Source: Bacteroides cellulosilyticus | Lineage (GTDB): Bacteria; Bacteroidota; Bacteroidia; Bacteroidales; Bacteroidaceae | Assembly (NCBI RefSeq): GCF_020091405.1 | Contig: NZ_CP081903.1 | Location: 6,871,739-6,935,738, forward strand | Reading direction: 5' to 3' | Length of the DNA: 64,000 nucleotides | The notes under the pieces: generated by a model | Seen by the model: only the letters and a program-made list of their open reading frames with translations | What the model was told of the DNA's origin: nothing | Database searches by the model: none | Program-made: the position numbers and the translations under genes | Shown here: positions 9,503 through 18,449 of the stretch, piece after piece | Layout of the letters: the number at the start of each line of letters is the position of its first letter | Position numbering within the stretch: the stretch's first letter is position 1

Positions 9503-11716
9503 TTATTCCGAATCAAACGCCTGACGAAACGTACATCCGTTCTTCCATTCGGAGCAACCGTAAGCGGTTTTACCTTTAATAATGGTTCCTTTGCCACACA
9601 ACGGACAAACCTGTCCCTCAACAGAATCCGTATGAGCAGCACCTGTCTGAGCTGCATCTGCCTGAATATTCGCTGTCTGCGAAGCACCAGCAACCGGTGT
9701 GACAGGTTTAGCTTCAGCAGCCTTTTTCCGCGGCTTACTCTGACGCTTAGGCTTGGAAGCATCTTTTTCTTTAGCAGCTTTCCCGTTCTTATCACCTGCA
9801 GTCGCTCCCTGCACAGCCTGCACAATTGTAATATGCCGATTACTGTTATCTGAAAGCACACTCATCACAACTTCGGAAACCATCTGCTTCAGTTCCTCAA
9901 GAAATTGTGCAGCATTATATGTTTTCTTTTCAATCTCCCGGAGCTTCTTTTCCCAGATACCCGTCAGTTCGGCAGACTTCAGCAGTTCTTCATGGATAAT
10001 CTGAATAAGTTCGACGCCTGTGGGTGTAGCAATCAGGTTTTTCTTTTCCTTGCGGATATAATTGCGCTTGAACAAAGTCTCAATAATTGCCGCACGCGTA
10101 GACGGCCTGCCGATGCCATTCTCTTTCAAGGCATCCCGCAATTCATCATTATCCACCAGTTTACCTGCGGTTTCCATGGCACGCAACAAGGTAGCCTCTG
10201 TATAAGGACGAGGCGGTTGCGTCCACTTCTCATATAAATCAGGCACATGGGGCCCGCTTTCACCTTTCACAAAAGCAGGTAATACATTCTCTTCCTCTCC
10301 CGGATCTTTTTCTTCTTGCGACTGTGCCCCCGGAGTTCCGAATATAACTCTCCATCCCGGTTCCAGAATCTGCTTACCGGTAGTCTTGAATTCAATCTCT
10401 TCAACTGCACCCAATACCGTAGTAGTGGCAAACTTACAATCCGGATAGAACACTGCAATAAAACGACGCGCTATCAGATCGAATACGCGACGTTCCATAT
10501 CCGTCAGGTTCTGCGGATATTGCCCTGTAGGGATAATAGCATGGTGATCCGTTACCTTTGAATTATCAAAAACTTTTTTTGATTTCAGCAAAGTAGTGCC
10601 ATCCAGAGGAGTCGTAAACGTAGCGTAGTCACGCAGTCCTTTCAGAATACCCGGACATTTCGGATAAATATCATCACTCAAGTAAGTGGTATCTACACGC
10701 GGATAGGTAGCTACTTTCTTCTCATATAATGACTGAATAATTTTCAGAGTTTCATCAGCAGAATAAGCAAACTTCTTGTTGCATTCCACCTGTAAGGATG
10801 TCAAATCAAAAAGACGGGGTGGTGCTTCCTTCCCTTCTTTCTTAGAAACATCCGTAATTGTAAAAGGGGAATTTCTGATTTGTTCCAGCAGAGCCATACC
10901 TTGCTCCTGATTGGCAATGGGGTCTATTCCCCGGTTTTCCTCTTCCTTCTTGGGTTTCTTTCCGGCAGCAATGGCTTCCTTATTTTTCTCTGCTTCCAGA
11001 ATCAGTTCTTCTTCACTCTTCCTGATTATGGCGGCGAAGGTAGTATCGCGGTATACCGTTTTCAATTCCCAATATTGCTTGGGGACGAAGTTCTGTATCT
11101 CCAACTGGCGGTTTACGATGAGTGCCAGTGTAGGTGTCTGCACACGGCCGATGGAGAGCACTTGTTTGTTCTGCCCATACTTCATGGTATAAAGTCGCGT
11201 AGCATTCATTCCCAGCAACCAGTCACCGATAGCACGGGATAATCCGGCCTCATACAAGGGCTGAAAGTCGGAAGCATCTTTCAGTTTGGCAAAACCTTCA
11301 CGGATGGCCTCTTCCGTCAATGACGAAATCCACAGCCGCTTCACCGGACAGCGTGCCCCGGCTTTTTGCATCACCCAGCGCTGAATCAATTCTCCCTCCT
11401 GCCCGGCATCACCACAGTTGATAATCATGTCGGCTTTCTGCATGAGGGATTCTATCGTATGGAACTGTTTTTCGTAAGTGGGATTGCTGATGAGCTTAAT
11501 TCCAAAGCGGGGCGGTATCATGGGAAGGCTTCCCAGACTCCATGATTTCCAGTTCGGAGTATATTCGTGCGGCTCTTTAAGCGTACAGAGATGGCCGAAT
11601 GTCCAAGTCACCTGGTATCCGTTCCCTTCAATGTATCCGTCTCTCCTATCTTTCGCTCCTAATACATCAGCTATGTCACGCGCCACAGAGGGCTTTTCGG
11701 CAATACAAACTATCAT
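9503..11716 (-). CDS. topB: DNA topoisomerase III
   Basis: 737 residues. A TOPRIM domain opens the protein (EKPSVARDIADVLG; the acidic metal site is in NCGDAGQEGELI). The catalytic tyrosine is in TYPRVDTTYLS near residue 334. GIGRPSTRAAIIETL is the conserved type IA motif. The C-terminus has a Lys/Ala-rich linker and a four-Cys zinc ribbon (CPLCGKG... YGCSEWKNGC). It decatenates or unlinks DNA during replication and recombination. The start ATG lies behind a good TACCTTTG promoter on the minus strand, back to back with that of the next gene. Confidence 0.95.
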   Translation of the reverse strand: MIVCIAEKPSVARDIADVLGAKDRRDGYIEGNGYQVTWTFGHLCTLKEPHEYTPNWKSWSLGSLPMIPPRFGIKLISNPTYEKQFHTIESLMQKADMIINCGDAGQEGELIQRWVMQKAGARCPVKRLWISSLTEEAIREGFAKLKDASDFQPLYEAGLSRAIGDWLLGMNATRLYTMKYGQNKQVLSIGRVQTPTLALIVNRQLEIQNFVPKQYWELKTVYRDTTFAAIIRKSEEELILEAEKNKEAIAAGKKPKKEEENRGIDPIANQEQGMALLEQIRNSPFTITDVSKKEGKEAPPRLFDLTSLQVECNKKFAYSADETLKIIQSLYEKKVATYPRVDTTYLSDDIYPKCPGILKGLRDYATFTTPLDGTTLLKSKKVFDNSKVTDHHAIIPTGQYPQNLTDMERRVFDLIARRFIAVFYPDCKFATTTVLGAVEEIEFKTTGKQILEPGWRVIFGTPGAQSQEEKDPGEEENVLPAFVKGESGPHVPDLYEKWTQPPRPYTEATLLRAMETAGKLVDNDELRDALKENGIGRPSTRAAIIETLFKRNYIRKEKKNLIATPTGVELIQIIHEELLKSAELTGIWEKKLREIEKKTYNAAQFLEELKQMVSEVVMSVLSDNSNRHITIVQAVQGATAGDKNGKAAKEKDASKPKRQSKPRKKAAEAKPVTPVAGASQTANIQADAAQTGAAHTDSVEGQVCPLCGKGTIIKGKTAYGCSEWKNGCTFRQAFDSE

Positions 11717-11737
11717 TCATCTCTTTTTTTAGTCTGG

Positions 11738-11769
11738 CAAAGGTAATGCAAACTGAAAACAGAAACAAA
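11738..11769 (-). promoter_or_regulatory. Promoter of topB (TTTG-N20-TACCTTTG)
   Basis: The plus-strand CAAAGGTA at 11738-11745 reads TACCTTTG on the minus strand. CAAA at 11766-11769 supplies the upstream TTTG box with a 20-nt spacer, matching the Bacteroides consensus. Confidence 0.7.
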
Positions 11770-11809
11770 TTTATTTGCAAGATGTTAAAAGTGCCTCATA
11801 TATATATCG

Positions 11810-11817
11810 TACCTTTG
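11810..11817 (+). promoter_or_regulatory. -7 box TACCTTTG for 11845 gene
   Basis: An exact TAnnTTTG box lies 27 nt before the ATG at 11845; I see no well-spaced TTTG upstream. Confidence 0.55.
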
Positions 11818-11844
11818 CCGCACAATCATTAAATTGAAAACACA

Positions 11845-12282
11845 ATGGAAAAAGAATCATTCGATTATTCAAGAGTTCCCCATAACTTTGGTCTGTGCGC
11901 GACAGCAGATTGCCCTCATGCCGACACTTGCCTACGCCGGATTGCATACACTCATACACCGGCAAGTGTTACTTTTCCGCCTACACTGAACCCGAAAACA
12001 ATTGAAGCCATGGCAGGGAAGTGCGAATATTACCGTTCCAACCAAAAAGTGCGCTATGCCAAAGGTTTTGTCCGCACCACGGAAGCACTGGCTGTCAGCG
12101 CATCAGGAACGTTCCGCTACGGGCTGATAGGCAGTTGGGGAATCAGACGATATTATCAAAAACGGAAAGGAGAAACTTTACTGTCGCCTGCCGAACAACA
12201 AAGAGTGACGACGCTGGCCAGGAAATTGGGCTTGCAACAGGAAGAGTATTTCGATAGCTATGTAGAAGAATATAACTGGTAG
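11845..12282 (+). CDS. DUF6078-like protein of unknown function
   Basis: 145 residues. It opens FDYSRVPHNFGLCATADCPHADTCLRR, a Cys-rich head with a CxxxxCxxxxxC pattern that could bind a metal. It continues with a basic segment (YRSNQKVRYAKGFVR, GIRRYYQKRKGE) and a C-terminal helix (EEYFDSYVEEYNW). I recall this architecture as the DUF6078 family of Bacteroidales; no function is known. No signal peptide is seen, so it is probably cytoplasmic. It is monocistronic, with its own promoter box and terminator. Confidence 0.6.
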   Translation: MEKESFDYSRVPHNFGLCATADCPHADTCLRRIAYTHTPASVTFPPTLNPKTIEAMAGKCEYYRSNQKVRYAKGFVRTTEALAVSASGTFRYGLIGSWGIRRYYQKRKGETLLSPAEQQRVTTLARKLGLQQEEYFDSYVEEYNW

Positions 12283-12336
12283 CAAGGCGACTGTCGTCCG
12301 GCATACAACGGACAGGCAAGCAGCATCTTACAAACT

Positions 12337-12396
12337 AACAGCCGTGCCCCGGCAGGTGAATGAATTTCACCTTACGAGGACACGGCTGTTTCTTTT
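12337..12396 (+). terminator. Two-tier hairpin terminator
   Basis: The outer stem AACAGCCGTG (12337-12346) pairs with CACGGCTGTT (12381-12390). An inner GGTGAA/TTCACC stem sits inside, and the sequence TCTTTT follows. It terminates the DUF6078-like gene. Confidence 0.75.
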
Positions 12397-12399
12397 CAT

Positions 12400-12525
12400 G
12401 GTAACTTGGTTTACCCCAAATGGTAACTCCATTTACATGCCGAGGTAAAGGTCGTTACATACCGAGGTAAAGAGCGTTACAATAAGTGGTAAAGGTCGTT
12501 ACATCCAGCGGTAAAGGCTTTTACA
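12400..12525. repeat. Six-unit 22-bp tandem array of small dyads
   Basis: Units of 16 bp with the form GGTAAnnnnnnTTACa start at 12400, 12422, 12444, 12466, 12488 and 12510, so the period is exactly 22 bp six times. Unit 1 is GGTAACTTGGTTTACC; units 3 and 5 are both GGTAAAGGTCGTTACA. Spacers of 6 bp vary. Each unit is an imperfect inverted repeat. It lies between the 3' ends of two convergent genes, outside any ORF. Confidence 0.85.
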
Positions 12526-12610
12526 TCAAGATGCAAATAGGATGTAAATGCAGCACACTGATAATTAGCACACTAAACAAAAAGACCTTTCACCAATAAA
12601 ACCAGCAACC

Positions 12611-15600
12611 TTAATCCTTGAAGAATATTTTCTTCCTCAACACATCTGCTCCATTGGTAGCTATGACAATATAAAAGCCATTCTGCATACCGGGTAATCT
12701 CAGATAATTATCGTTTGTTTGTTGTAATAGCACCCGCCGTCCCGATAAATCAACAATTTCAATCTTCGTATTCTCATTACTGTCCAAACCGCTCCATGAT
12801 AACTGCTGATTGTAATAATATAATTCTCCGACGGGTGAAGCAACTTCCGGTGAGATTCCTGTCTCGATTTCATCTACGCAAGCTGCGTAAAGTTCATGAA
12901 TCGACCAGTAATTCCCTTTGCTTCCCGTCTGCACGATCCGGAATTTCGAGGCTTCCTCTGCCGGAAAAGAGATAATTTGTACTGCTCCCGCATTCTTTCC
13001 TGAGGCAACCCGTTTCCAAGCACCGTCTATACCAGTATTCAAATACACCTCACAGCCCGCAGGACCATCACCCGGACTCTTTGATGTATCCAAAATAATG
13101 CGGTTCAGTTTATGTGCCGACTGCATATCCACTATCACCCATTGTCCCGATTCCTGCGGAGCGTTCGTATCCCAGCGTGTAGCCGCATCGTCGTCGATGG
13201 CTTTAGGAGCATTGGAATTATTTGTACTGGCAGTGATGGTCCACTTCGTACGGGAAAGCAATACATCCGTTGCCGTGAAAACGGGAGCTATTGGCAAATT
13301 GTTCTCCCATACACCCAACTTATCAGCTACCGCGGCAGCCACATCAGTTACGGTAGATGTCACAGCCGCCTGTTTCTCGTGTCCGCTACTGGCAAAAATA
13401 AGATCATCTCTCGTATTGACCACTGCATTATGCAGCGCAACAGCACCGGTCGACTTTGGTAAATTCATGAAAGACGTCTGCCCGGATGTGCTGAAGTTAG
13501 CCAGATTCAAATTGAGTTTTCCGTTTTCAACCACTACACCATGTTTAGCACTCCCCCAGAAGTCAGCACCAAACAAAGTAACTTCACCAGAAAAATCCGC
13601 CTTGGTAGTCAGGAAACGAGTTTCCGAATAAACAGATTCATCTCCTTCAAGGGCTACTAACTGGGAGTTTATCATATCGAAACCTGCCGGATCCAAAGCT
13701 TCGTAAACAACAGAATTCCAGGAGCCGTCTATACCCAATCCTAAAGAACGACCGGATGCAGCTTTTCCCCCGTCAGCCTGAAAGACAATGCCCTCGAAAC
13801 CTCCGTAATGGAAATCGTTGTATAGAATTTGATTGCGGCAATCCCCCACAGTGATAAAACGTAATTCATTCTGGTTCTGCTTGTAAGCCTTGTTCTGATC
13901 CGCAGCAAGGCTATTGGGCCACGAACCGAACTTAGTTTCCGAACCACAAGCATAGACAATGGAATTGAACTGCATGTTACAAACCCGACCACCTTCCGAA
14001 CCGCCACCAATACGGATAGCATTCATGAAAACGTGTCCGGCAAGATAGTCCACATAGTGATTATCACATTTATAAGTAAACAAGTCCACACCGTTATATG
14101 CGGCTCTCACCCCTACATTCACGATATATGCATCTTTTCCCGTCACCTGAATGCAATAAGGATATTTAGTCACTGTAGGCAAGCTGGAAGTTACCTGCTC
14201 CGGATAGTCGAATGTCAAACCGCGCAAGCCACTGCCTGCCGAAAGTTTCAGGAAAGGCTGACCTTGCTCCTGTCCACGTCCTGCATAGACTTCAAGAATA
14301 CTGCCATGCCCCTTCGGAACAGTAGCAAAATCAGAGGCTCCCCGTAATTCTACACCTGTAGGAACCGTCAAGTTACCCAGTACCTTATAACGTCCGCCCG
14401 GCAAGTAAACAATACCTCCTCCTTCACTGGCCGCCTTGTCCATCGCTTTCTGGATAGCCTCCGTATTATCCTTGCCTTCTTGCAGTCCCCAACTGATATC
14501 TATCTGGAGCCACGAACTGCTTGAACTGGCATTAAACGTGACAACAAACGGCTCGGCACCAAAATCAAGTACATTATATAAAGCCAGACGATCGGGCTTG
14601 GTTTCGGGTACTTTCATTTCAGGAAAATCCGGCAAAGGTTTTGTCTCGACAGGCGTGTGGTCAATGCGGCATTCAAATAAAGACTGATTCTTCACTTCTG
14701 CCGTCTTTGCAAAACGATTGCCCGTCAGTATTGTACGAGCATCGGAACCGATGTAAATCTGCGGAGTATCATTGTTGAAGTCCGTATCCGAAGCCATTAA
14801 ATCACCACCTAAACTATTCACAGCACCTTTATTTACTGTGCATTGTTGCATCATCAGCTTGGCGGAAACTCCTTCCTCCATCAATACAGCTTCATCAGAA
14901 GCTGAAATCTCACATCCGTAAAGCTGCACAGGTCCGGTGCTGGAGGAAGTGACTACTACTCCTCTCTCGCAATCTTCAATATGAACACGAGTGAACATGA
15001 TACCTGCCGATGAAGTACCGTCCACATAAATACCCGTCTTGCAGTTCCGCAAAGTAAATCCGTAATTATGCCCGTTCGGCGCACCGTCTCCCGCTAAGGA
15101 AACTCCGGTACGGAACCCTTTATTATACCCCTCGATATCCACATAGCAAGTATACGACCAGTCATTACGGCGCATCACAATACCTGTTCCGTTCCTGTAT
15201 ATCCAGTCAGCATAAGCGCCTCCCACTCCCGGCGCTCCTTCCAGACCGGAGCCGGCCCAATAGTCGGGCGAGAAGTGTATCCACTCGAAACGCCCGACGT
15301 CAGCTATATTATCAATCTCGATACCACGGAATAACGGGGTACCATACACATCATAAATATTGGGGCAGCCTCCTCCATTCTTCCTCGACAGTACGATACC
15401 ACTATAAGAGTTCACCAGCGTGACATGCCGTACATTGCAATAATCATTTCCCCATACACCATCACGTCCGTACAGTATCGTGGGTGGATAAGGAGTTATC
15501 TTGTCCGGGTCCTGATGCGGATACCAAATGTTCAGATGGGTTAATGCCGTGGAGGGTTCCATCGTAATAAACGCATTTGATTCTGTTTCAGAACCTCCTT

Positions 15601-15976
15601 TCATATCTACCATCAGTATCGTTCCCTCAACCGGTTTTCCCTTCACCGGACGTTTCCACTCACCACGCATGGTCACTCCGGTAGGAATGAATAATTTCCC
15701 GGAGATACGGTAACGTCCTGCCGGAACAAAGAGCGTACCACCCCGACGGTTTTCACCCAACTTGCTCAAGGCTGTTTGAAAAGCATTTTGCGAATCTTTC
15801 GCACCGGTAGGGTCAGCACCGAAATCGGTAGTCACGGTATAAGTCGCCACTCCCACATCTTCCGCCGGATAATCATCCGACACAATCAATTGCCAGTTAC
15901 CAGGTTTGTCGTCAGACTGTGCCTGTACACATGAGGCTAACAAAGCCAAAACATAAAAAAGTAGTAATTTCTTCAT
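12611..15976 (-). CDS. Secreted pectate-lyase-fold (GH55/GH28-related) protein with F5/8C and sorting domains
   Basis: 1121 residues. The signal sequence ends LLASCVQAQS; LASC could be a lipobox, but the C-terminal sorting domain argues for signal peptidase I cleavage after AQA-like residues. Two right-handed beta-helix repeats of the Pectate_lyase_3/GH55-like type begin at about 48 (FGADPTGAKDSQNAFQTAL, GGTLFVPAGRYRISG) and about 470 (DFGAEPF..., GGGIVYLPGGRYKVLG). A galactose-binding F5/8 type C domain (discoidin-like) spans about 915-1040. The end (IEIVDLSGRRVLLQ, GFYIVIATNGADVLRKKIF) is a type A sorting domain of the type IX secretion family. It probably acts on or binds a polysaccharide outside the cell; the substrate cannot be read from sequence. 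Confidence 0.8.
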   Translation of the reverse strand: MKKLLLFYVLALLASCVQAQSDDKPGNWQLIVSDDYPAEDVGVATYTVTTDFGADPTGAKDSQNAFQTALSKLGENRRGGTLFVPAGRYRISGKLFIPTGVTMRGEWKRPVKGKPVEGTILMVDMKGGSETESNAFITMEPSTALTHLNIWYPHQDPDKITPYPPTILYGRDGVWGNDYCNVRHVTLVNSYSGIVLSRKNGGGCPNIYDVYGTPLFRGIEIDNIADVGRFEWIHFSPDYWAGSGLEGAPGVGGAYADWIYRNGTGIVMRRNDWSYTCYVDIEGYNKGFRTGVSLAGDGAPNGHNYGFTLRNCKTGIYVDGTSSAGIMFTRVHIEDCERGVVVTSSSTGPVQLYGCEISASDEAVLMEEGVSAKLMMQQCTVNKGAVNSLGGDLMASDTDFNNDTPQIYIGSDARTILTGNRFAKTAEVKNQSLFECRIDHTPVETKPLPDFPEMKVPETKPDRLALYNVLDFGAEPFVVTFNASSSSSWLQIDISWGLQEGKDNTEAIQKAMDKAASEGGGIVYLPGGRYKVLGNLTVPTGVELRGASDFATVPKGHGSILEVYAGRGQEQGQPFLKLSAGSGLRGLTFDYPEQVTSSLPTVTKYPYCIQVTGKDAYIVNVGVRAAYNGVDLFTYKCDNHYVDYLAGHVFMNAIRIGGGSEGGRVCNMQFNSIVYACGSETKFGSWPNSLAADQNKAYKQNQNELRFITVGDCRNQILYNDFHYGGFEGIVFQADGGKAASGRSLGLGIDGSWNSVVYEALDPAGFDMINSQLVALEGDESVYSETRFLTTKADFSGEVTLFGADFWGSAKHGVVVENGKLNLNLANFSTSGQTSFMNLPKSTGAVALHNAVVNTRDDLIFASSGHEKQAAVTSTVTDVAAAVADKLGVWENNLPIAPVFTATDVLLSRTKWTITASTNNSNAPKAIDDDAATRWDTNAPQESGQWVIVDMQSAHKLNRIILDTSKSPGDGPAGCEVYLNTGIDGAWKRVASGKNAGAVQIISFPAEEASKFRIVQTGSKGNYWSIHELYAACVDEIETGISPEVASPVGELYYYNQQLSWSGLDSNENTKIEIVDLSGRRVLLQQTNDNYLRLPGMQNGFYIVIATNGADVLRKKIFFKD

Positions 15977-16126
15977 GCCATATAAATTATTAGATTATGG
16001 TTCTTAAGATAAAACTGTAACAGCACAAAGATGCGGGAGAATAGTTAACGGAAGAATTAATATGGAATTAAAAACGAACTAAAATTCGCGCATATACTTA
16101 AAATCAGAGATAAAAGCAAAAGAAAA

Positions 16127-16158
16127 CGGACTGCAAGTATAAAAATACCCGCAGTCCG
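16127..16158 (-). terminator. Terminator of the mutA-mutB operon
   Basis: On the minus strand CGGACTGC (complement of 16151-16158) pairs with GCAGTCCG (complement of 16127-16134) and is followed by TTTTCTTTT. A second small hairpin (GGCGCTGAGGCGC) lies between it and the mutB stop. Confidence 0.75.
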
Positions 16159-16200
16159 CCTATTACTTTAGCGCCTCAGCGCCTTATTCACTTCTTAAAC

Positions 16201-18348
16201 TTATTCTTCGTCCATCAGGATTTCCAGAATCTGGCAAGCAGCCTTGGCAACCGGAGTACCGGGACCAAAGATAGCAGCTACACCGGCCCTATAGAGGAAA
16301 TCATAATCCTGTGCAGGAATTACACCACCGGCAATTACGATGATATCCTCACGGCCCAGTTTCTTCAATTCTTCGATGATCTGCGGAACCAGTGTCTTAT
16401 GTCCGGCAGCCAGTGAAGACACGCCCACTACGTGAACGTCATTTTCAACAGCCTCGCGGGCAGCTTCGGCAGGTGTCTGGAACAACGGTCCCATATCCAC
16501 ATCGAAACCACAGTCGGCATATCCGGTAGCTACAACCTTAGCACCACGGTCGTGACCGTCCTGACCCATCTTGGCAACCATAATACGGGGCTGACGTCCC
16601 TCTTTCTTCGCAAACTTTTCAGTCAACTCGCAAGCACGCTTGAAGTCACTGTCATTCTTACTTTCTGATGAATACACGCCTGATATAGTTCTGATTATTG
16701 CTTTATAACGTCCTACAATCTTTTCGCAAGCATAAGAGATTTCTCCCAATGTAGCGCGAACACGGGCAGCTTCCACTGCCAATTCCAGCAAGTTGCCTTC
16801 CTTGGTTTCCACGCATTTGGTGATAGCCTCCAATGCTTTCTGCACTTCAGCTTCATTACGTCCTTCTTTCAGACGCTTCAGGTTCTCAATCTGTTCCAGA
16901 CGAACTGCCGTATTGTCGATTTCAAGGATATCAATCGGAGCTTCTTTCTCCAAACGATACTTATTCACACCAACGATAGTCTGAGAACCGGAGTCGATAC
17001 GGGCCTGCGTACGTGCAGCTGCTTCTTCGATACGCATCTTAGGAATACCGGTTTCGATAGCTTTCGCCATACCACCCAATTTTTCAACTTCCTGAATGAG
17101 TTCCCAAGCCTTGTGAGCCAGTTCATTTGTCAGAGACTCTACATAGTAAGAACCACCCCATGGGTCAACATTCTTGCAGATGTAAGTTTCTTCCTGAATA
17201 TAAATCTGAGTGTTACGTGCGATACGTGCAGAGAAGTCCGTCGGCAACGCAATAGCCTCGTCAAGTGCATTGGTGTGCAAAGACTGAGTATGTCCCAGCG
17301 CGGCAGCCATGGCCTCGATACAAGTACGGCCAATATTGTTAAACGGATCTTGCTCGGTCAGTGACCAGCCCGAAGTCTGGGAGTGTGTACGCAGAGCCAG
17401 AGATTTCGGGTTCTTCGGATTGAACTGTTTCACAATCTTCGCCCAAAGCATACGTGCAGCACGCATCTTGGCAATTTCCATGAAGTGGTTTGTACCGATA
17501 GCCCAGAAGAAAGACAGACGCGGAGCAAAAGCATCAATATCAATACCCGCAGCTGTTCCGGCACGGAGGTATTCCAAACCGTCGGCCAACGTATAAGCCA
17601 ACTCTATGTCCGCCGTAGCTCCCGCTTCCTGCATGTGGTAACCGGAGATAGAGATAGAGTTGAACTTCGGCATCTTCTGAGAAGTATATTCGAATATATC
17701 GGAAATAATCTTCATGGAGAATGCAGGCGGGTAAATATAGGTATTACGCACCATGAACTCTTTCAGAATATCATTCTGGATAGTACCGGCCATTTCTTCC
17801 AACTTAGCCCCCTGTTCCAGACCGGCGTTAATATAAAACGCAAGGATCGGAAGAACAGCACCATTCATTGTCATGGATACGGACATCTTGTTCAAAGGAA
17901 TACCATCGAAGAGAACCTTCATGTTTTCCAGTGAGCAGATAGATACACCGGCTTTACCTACGTCACCTACCACACGTTCGTGGTCCGGATCGTAACCGCG
18001 GTGTGTAGCCAAGTCAAAGGCAACGGACAAACCTTTCTGTCCGGAAGCCAGGTTACGGCGGTAGAATGCATTCGACTCTTCAGCAGTAGAGAATCCGGCA
18101 TACTGACGGATCGTCCAGGGACGCAGTGTGTACATCACAGAGTACGGACCACGCAGGTAAGGAGGCAAACCGGCAGCATAGCCCAGATGTTCCATGCCTT
18201 CCAGGTCTTCCTTTGTATAAACAGGCTTCACTTCAATGTGTTCCGGCGTCTTCCAATCAGCATGGATGCCGTTAGCCTTTTGCCACTCAGCACCGTTTGC
18301 GGGCTGAAATGCGGCATATATATCTAAGTTCTTAAAATCTTTTCTCAT
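16201..18348 (-). CDS. mutB: Methylmalonyl-CoA mutase large (alpha, B12-binding) subunit
   Basis: 715 residues. It catalyses the adenosylcobalamin-dependent exchange between succinyl-CoA and (R)-methylmalonyl-CoA in the succinate-propionate pathway. The TIM-barrel part contains [18 protein letters not shown] and [24 protein letters not shown]. The C-terminal cobalamin domain has the base-off motif DGHDRG near residue 600, with [12 protein letters not shown] and [10 protein letters not shown] following. It is the downstream gene of a mutA-mutB operon, separated from mutA by an 86-bp inverted repeat region. Confidence 0.97.
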   Translation of the reverse strand: MRKDFKNLDIYAAFQPANGAEWQKANGIHADWKTPEHIEVKPVYTKEDLEGMEHLGYAAGLPPYLRGPYSVMYTLRPWTIRQYAGFSTAEESNAFYRRNLASGQKGLSVAFDLATHRGYDPDHERVVGDVGKAGVSICSLENMKVLFDGIPLNKMSVSMTMNGAVLPILAFYINAGLEQGAKLEEMAGTIQNDILKEFMVRNTYIYPPAFSMKIISDIFEYTSQKMPKFNSISISGYHMQEAGATADIELAYTLADGLEYLRAGTAAGIDIDAFAPRLSFFWAIGTNHFMEIAKMRAARMLWAKIVKQFNPKNPKSLALRTHSQTSGWSLTEQDPFNNIGRTCIEAMAAALGHTQSLHTNALDEAIALPTDFSARIARNTQIYIQEETYICKNVDPWGGSYYVESLTNELAHKAWELIQEVEKLGGMAKAIETGIPKMRIEEAAARTQARIDSGSQTIVGVNKYRLEKEAPIDILEIDNTAVRLEQIENLKRLKEGRNEAEVQKALEAITKCVETKEGNLLELAVEAARVRATLGEISYACEKIVGRYKAIIRTISGVYSSESKNDSDFKRACELTEKFAKKEGRQPRIMVAKMGQDGHDRGAKVVATGYADCGFDVDMGPLFQTPAEAAREAVENDVHVVGVSSLAAGHKTLVPQIIEELKKLGREDIIVIAGGVIPAQDYDFLYRAGVAAIFGPGTPVAKAACQILEILMDEE

Positions 18349-18357
18349 CGTTATATG

Positions 18358-18449
18358 AAATTAAGAATGAAGAATGAAGAATGAAGAATTACCATGCGGC
18401 GTTATAGCGCAGCCAAATTCTTCATTCTTAATTCTTAATTCTTCATTAA
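18358..18449. repeat. AATGAAGAATTAAG inverted repeat between mutA and mutB
   Basis: A left block of (AAGAATG)n ending GAAGAATT at about 18390 and a right block AATTCTTCATTCTTAATTCTT starting at about 18416 are complementary and enclose a GC-rich 25-nt spacer (ATGCGGCGTTATAGCGCAGC). The mutA stop codon (ATG-AAG-AAT-TAA) lies inside the right arm. Confidence 0.75.

Noticed and set aside
12400..12525. CRISPR array
   Set aside because: Repeats are 16 bp, spacers only 6 bp, and no cas genes are near; the exact 22-bp period fits a tandem dyad array instead.
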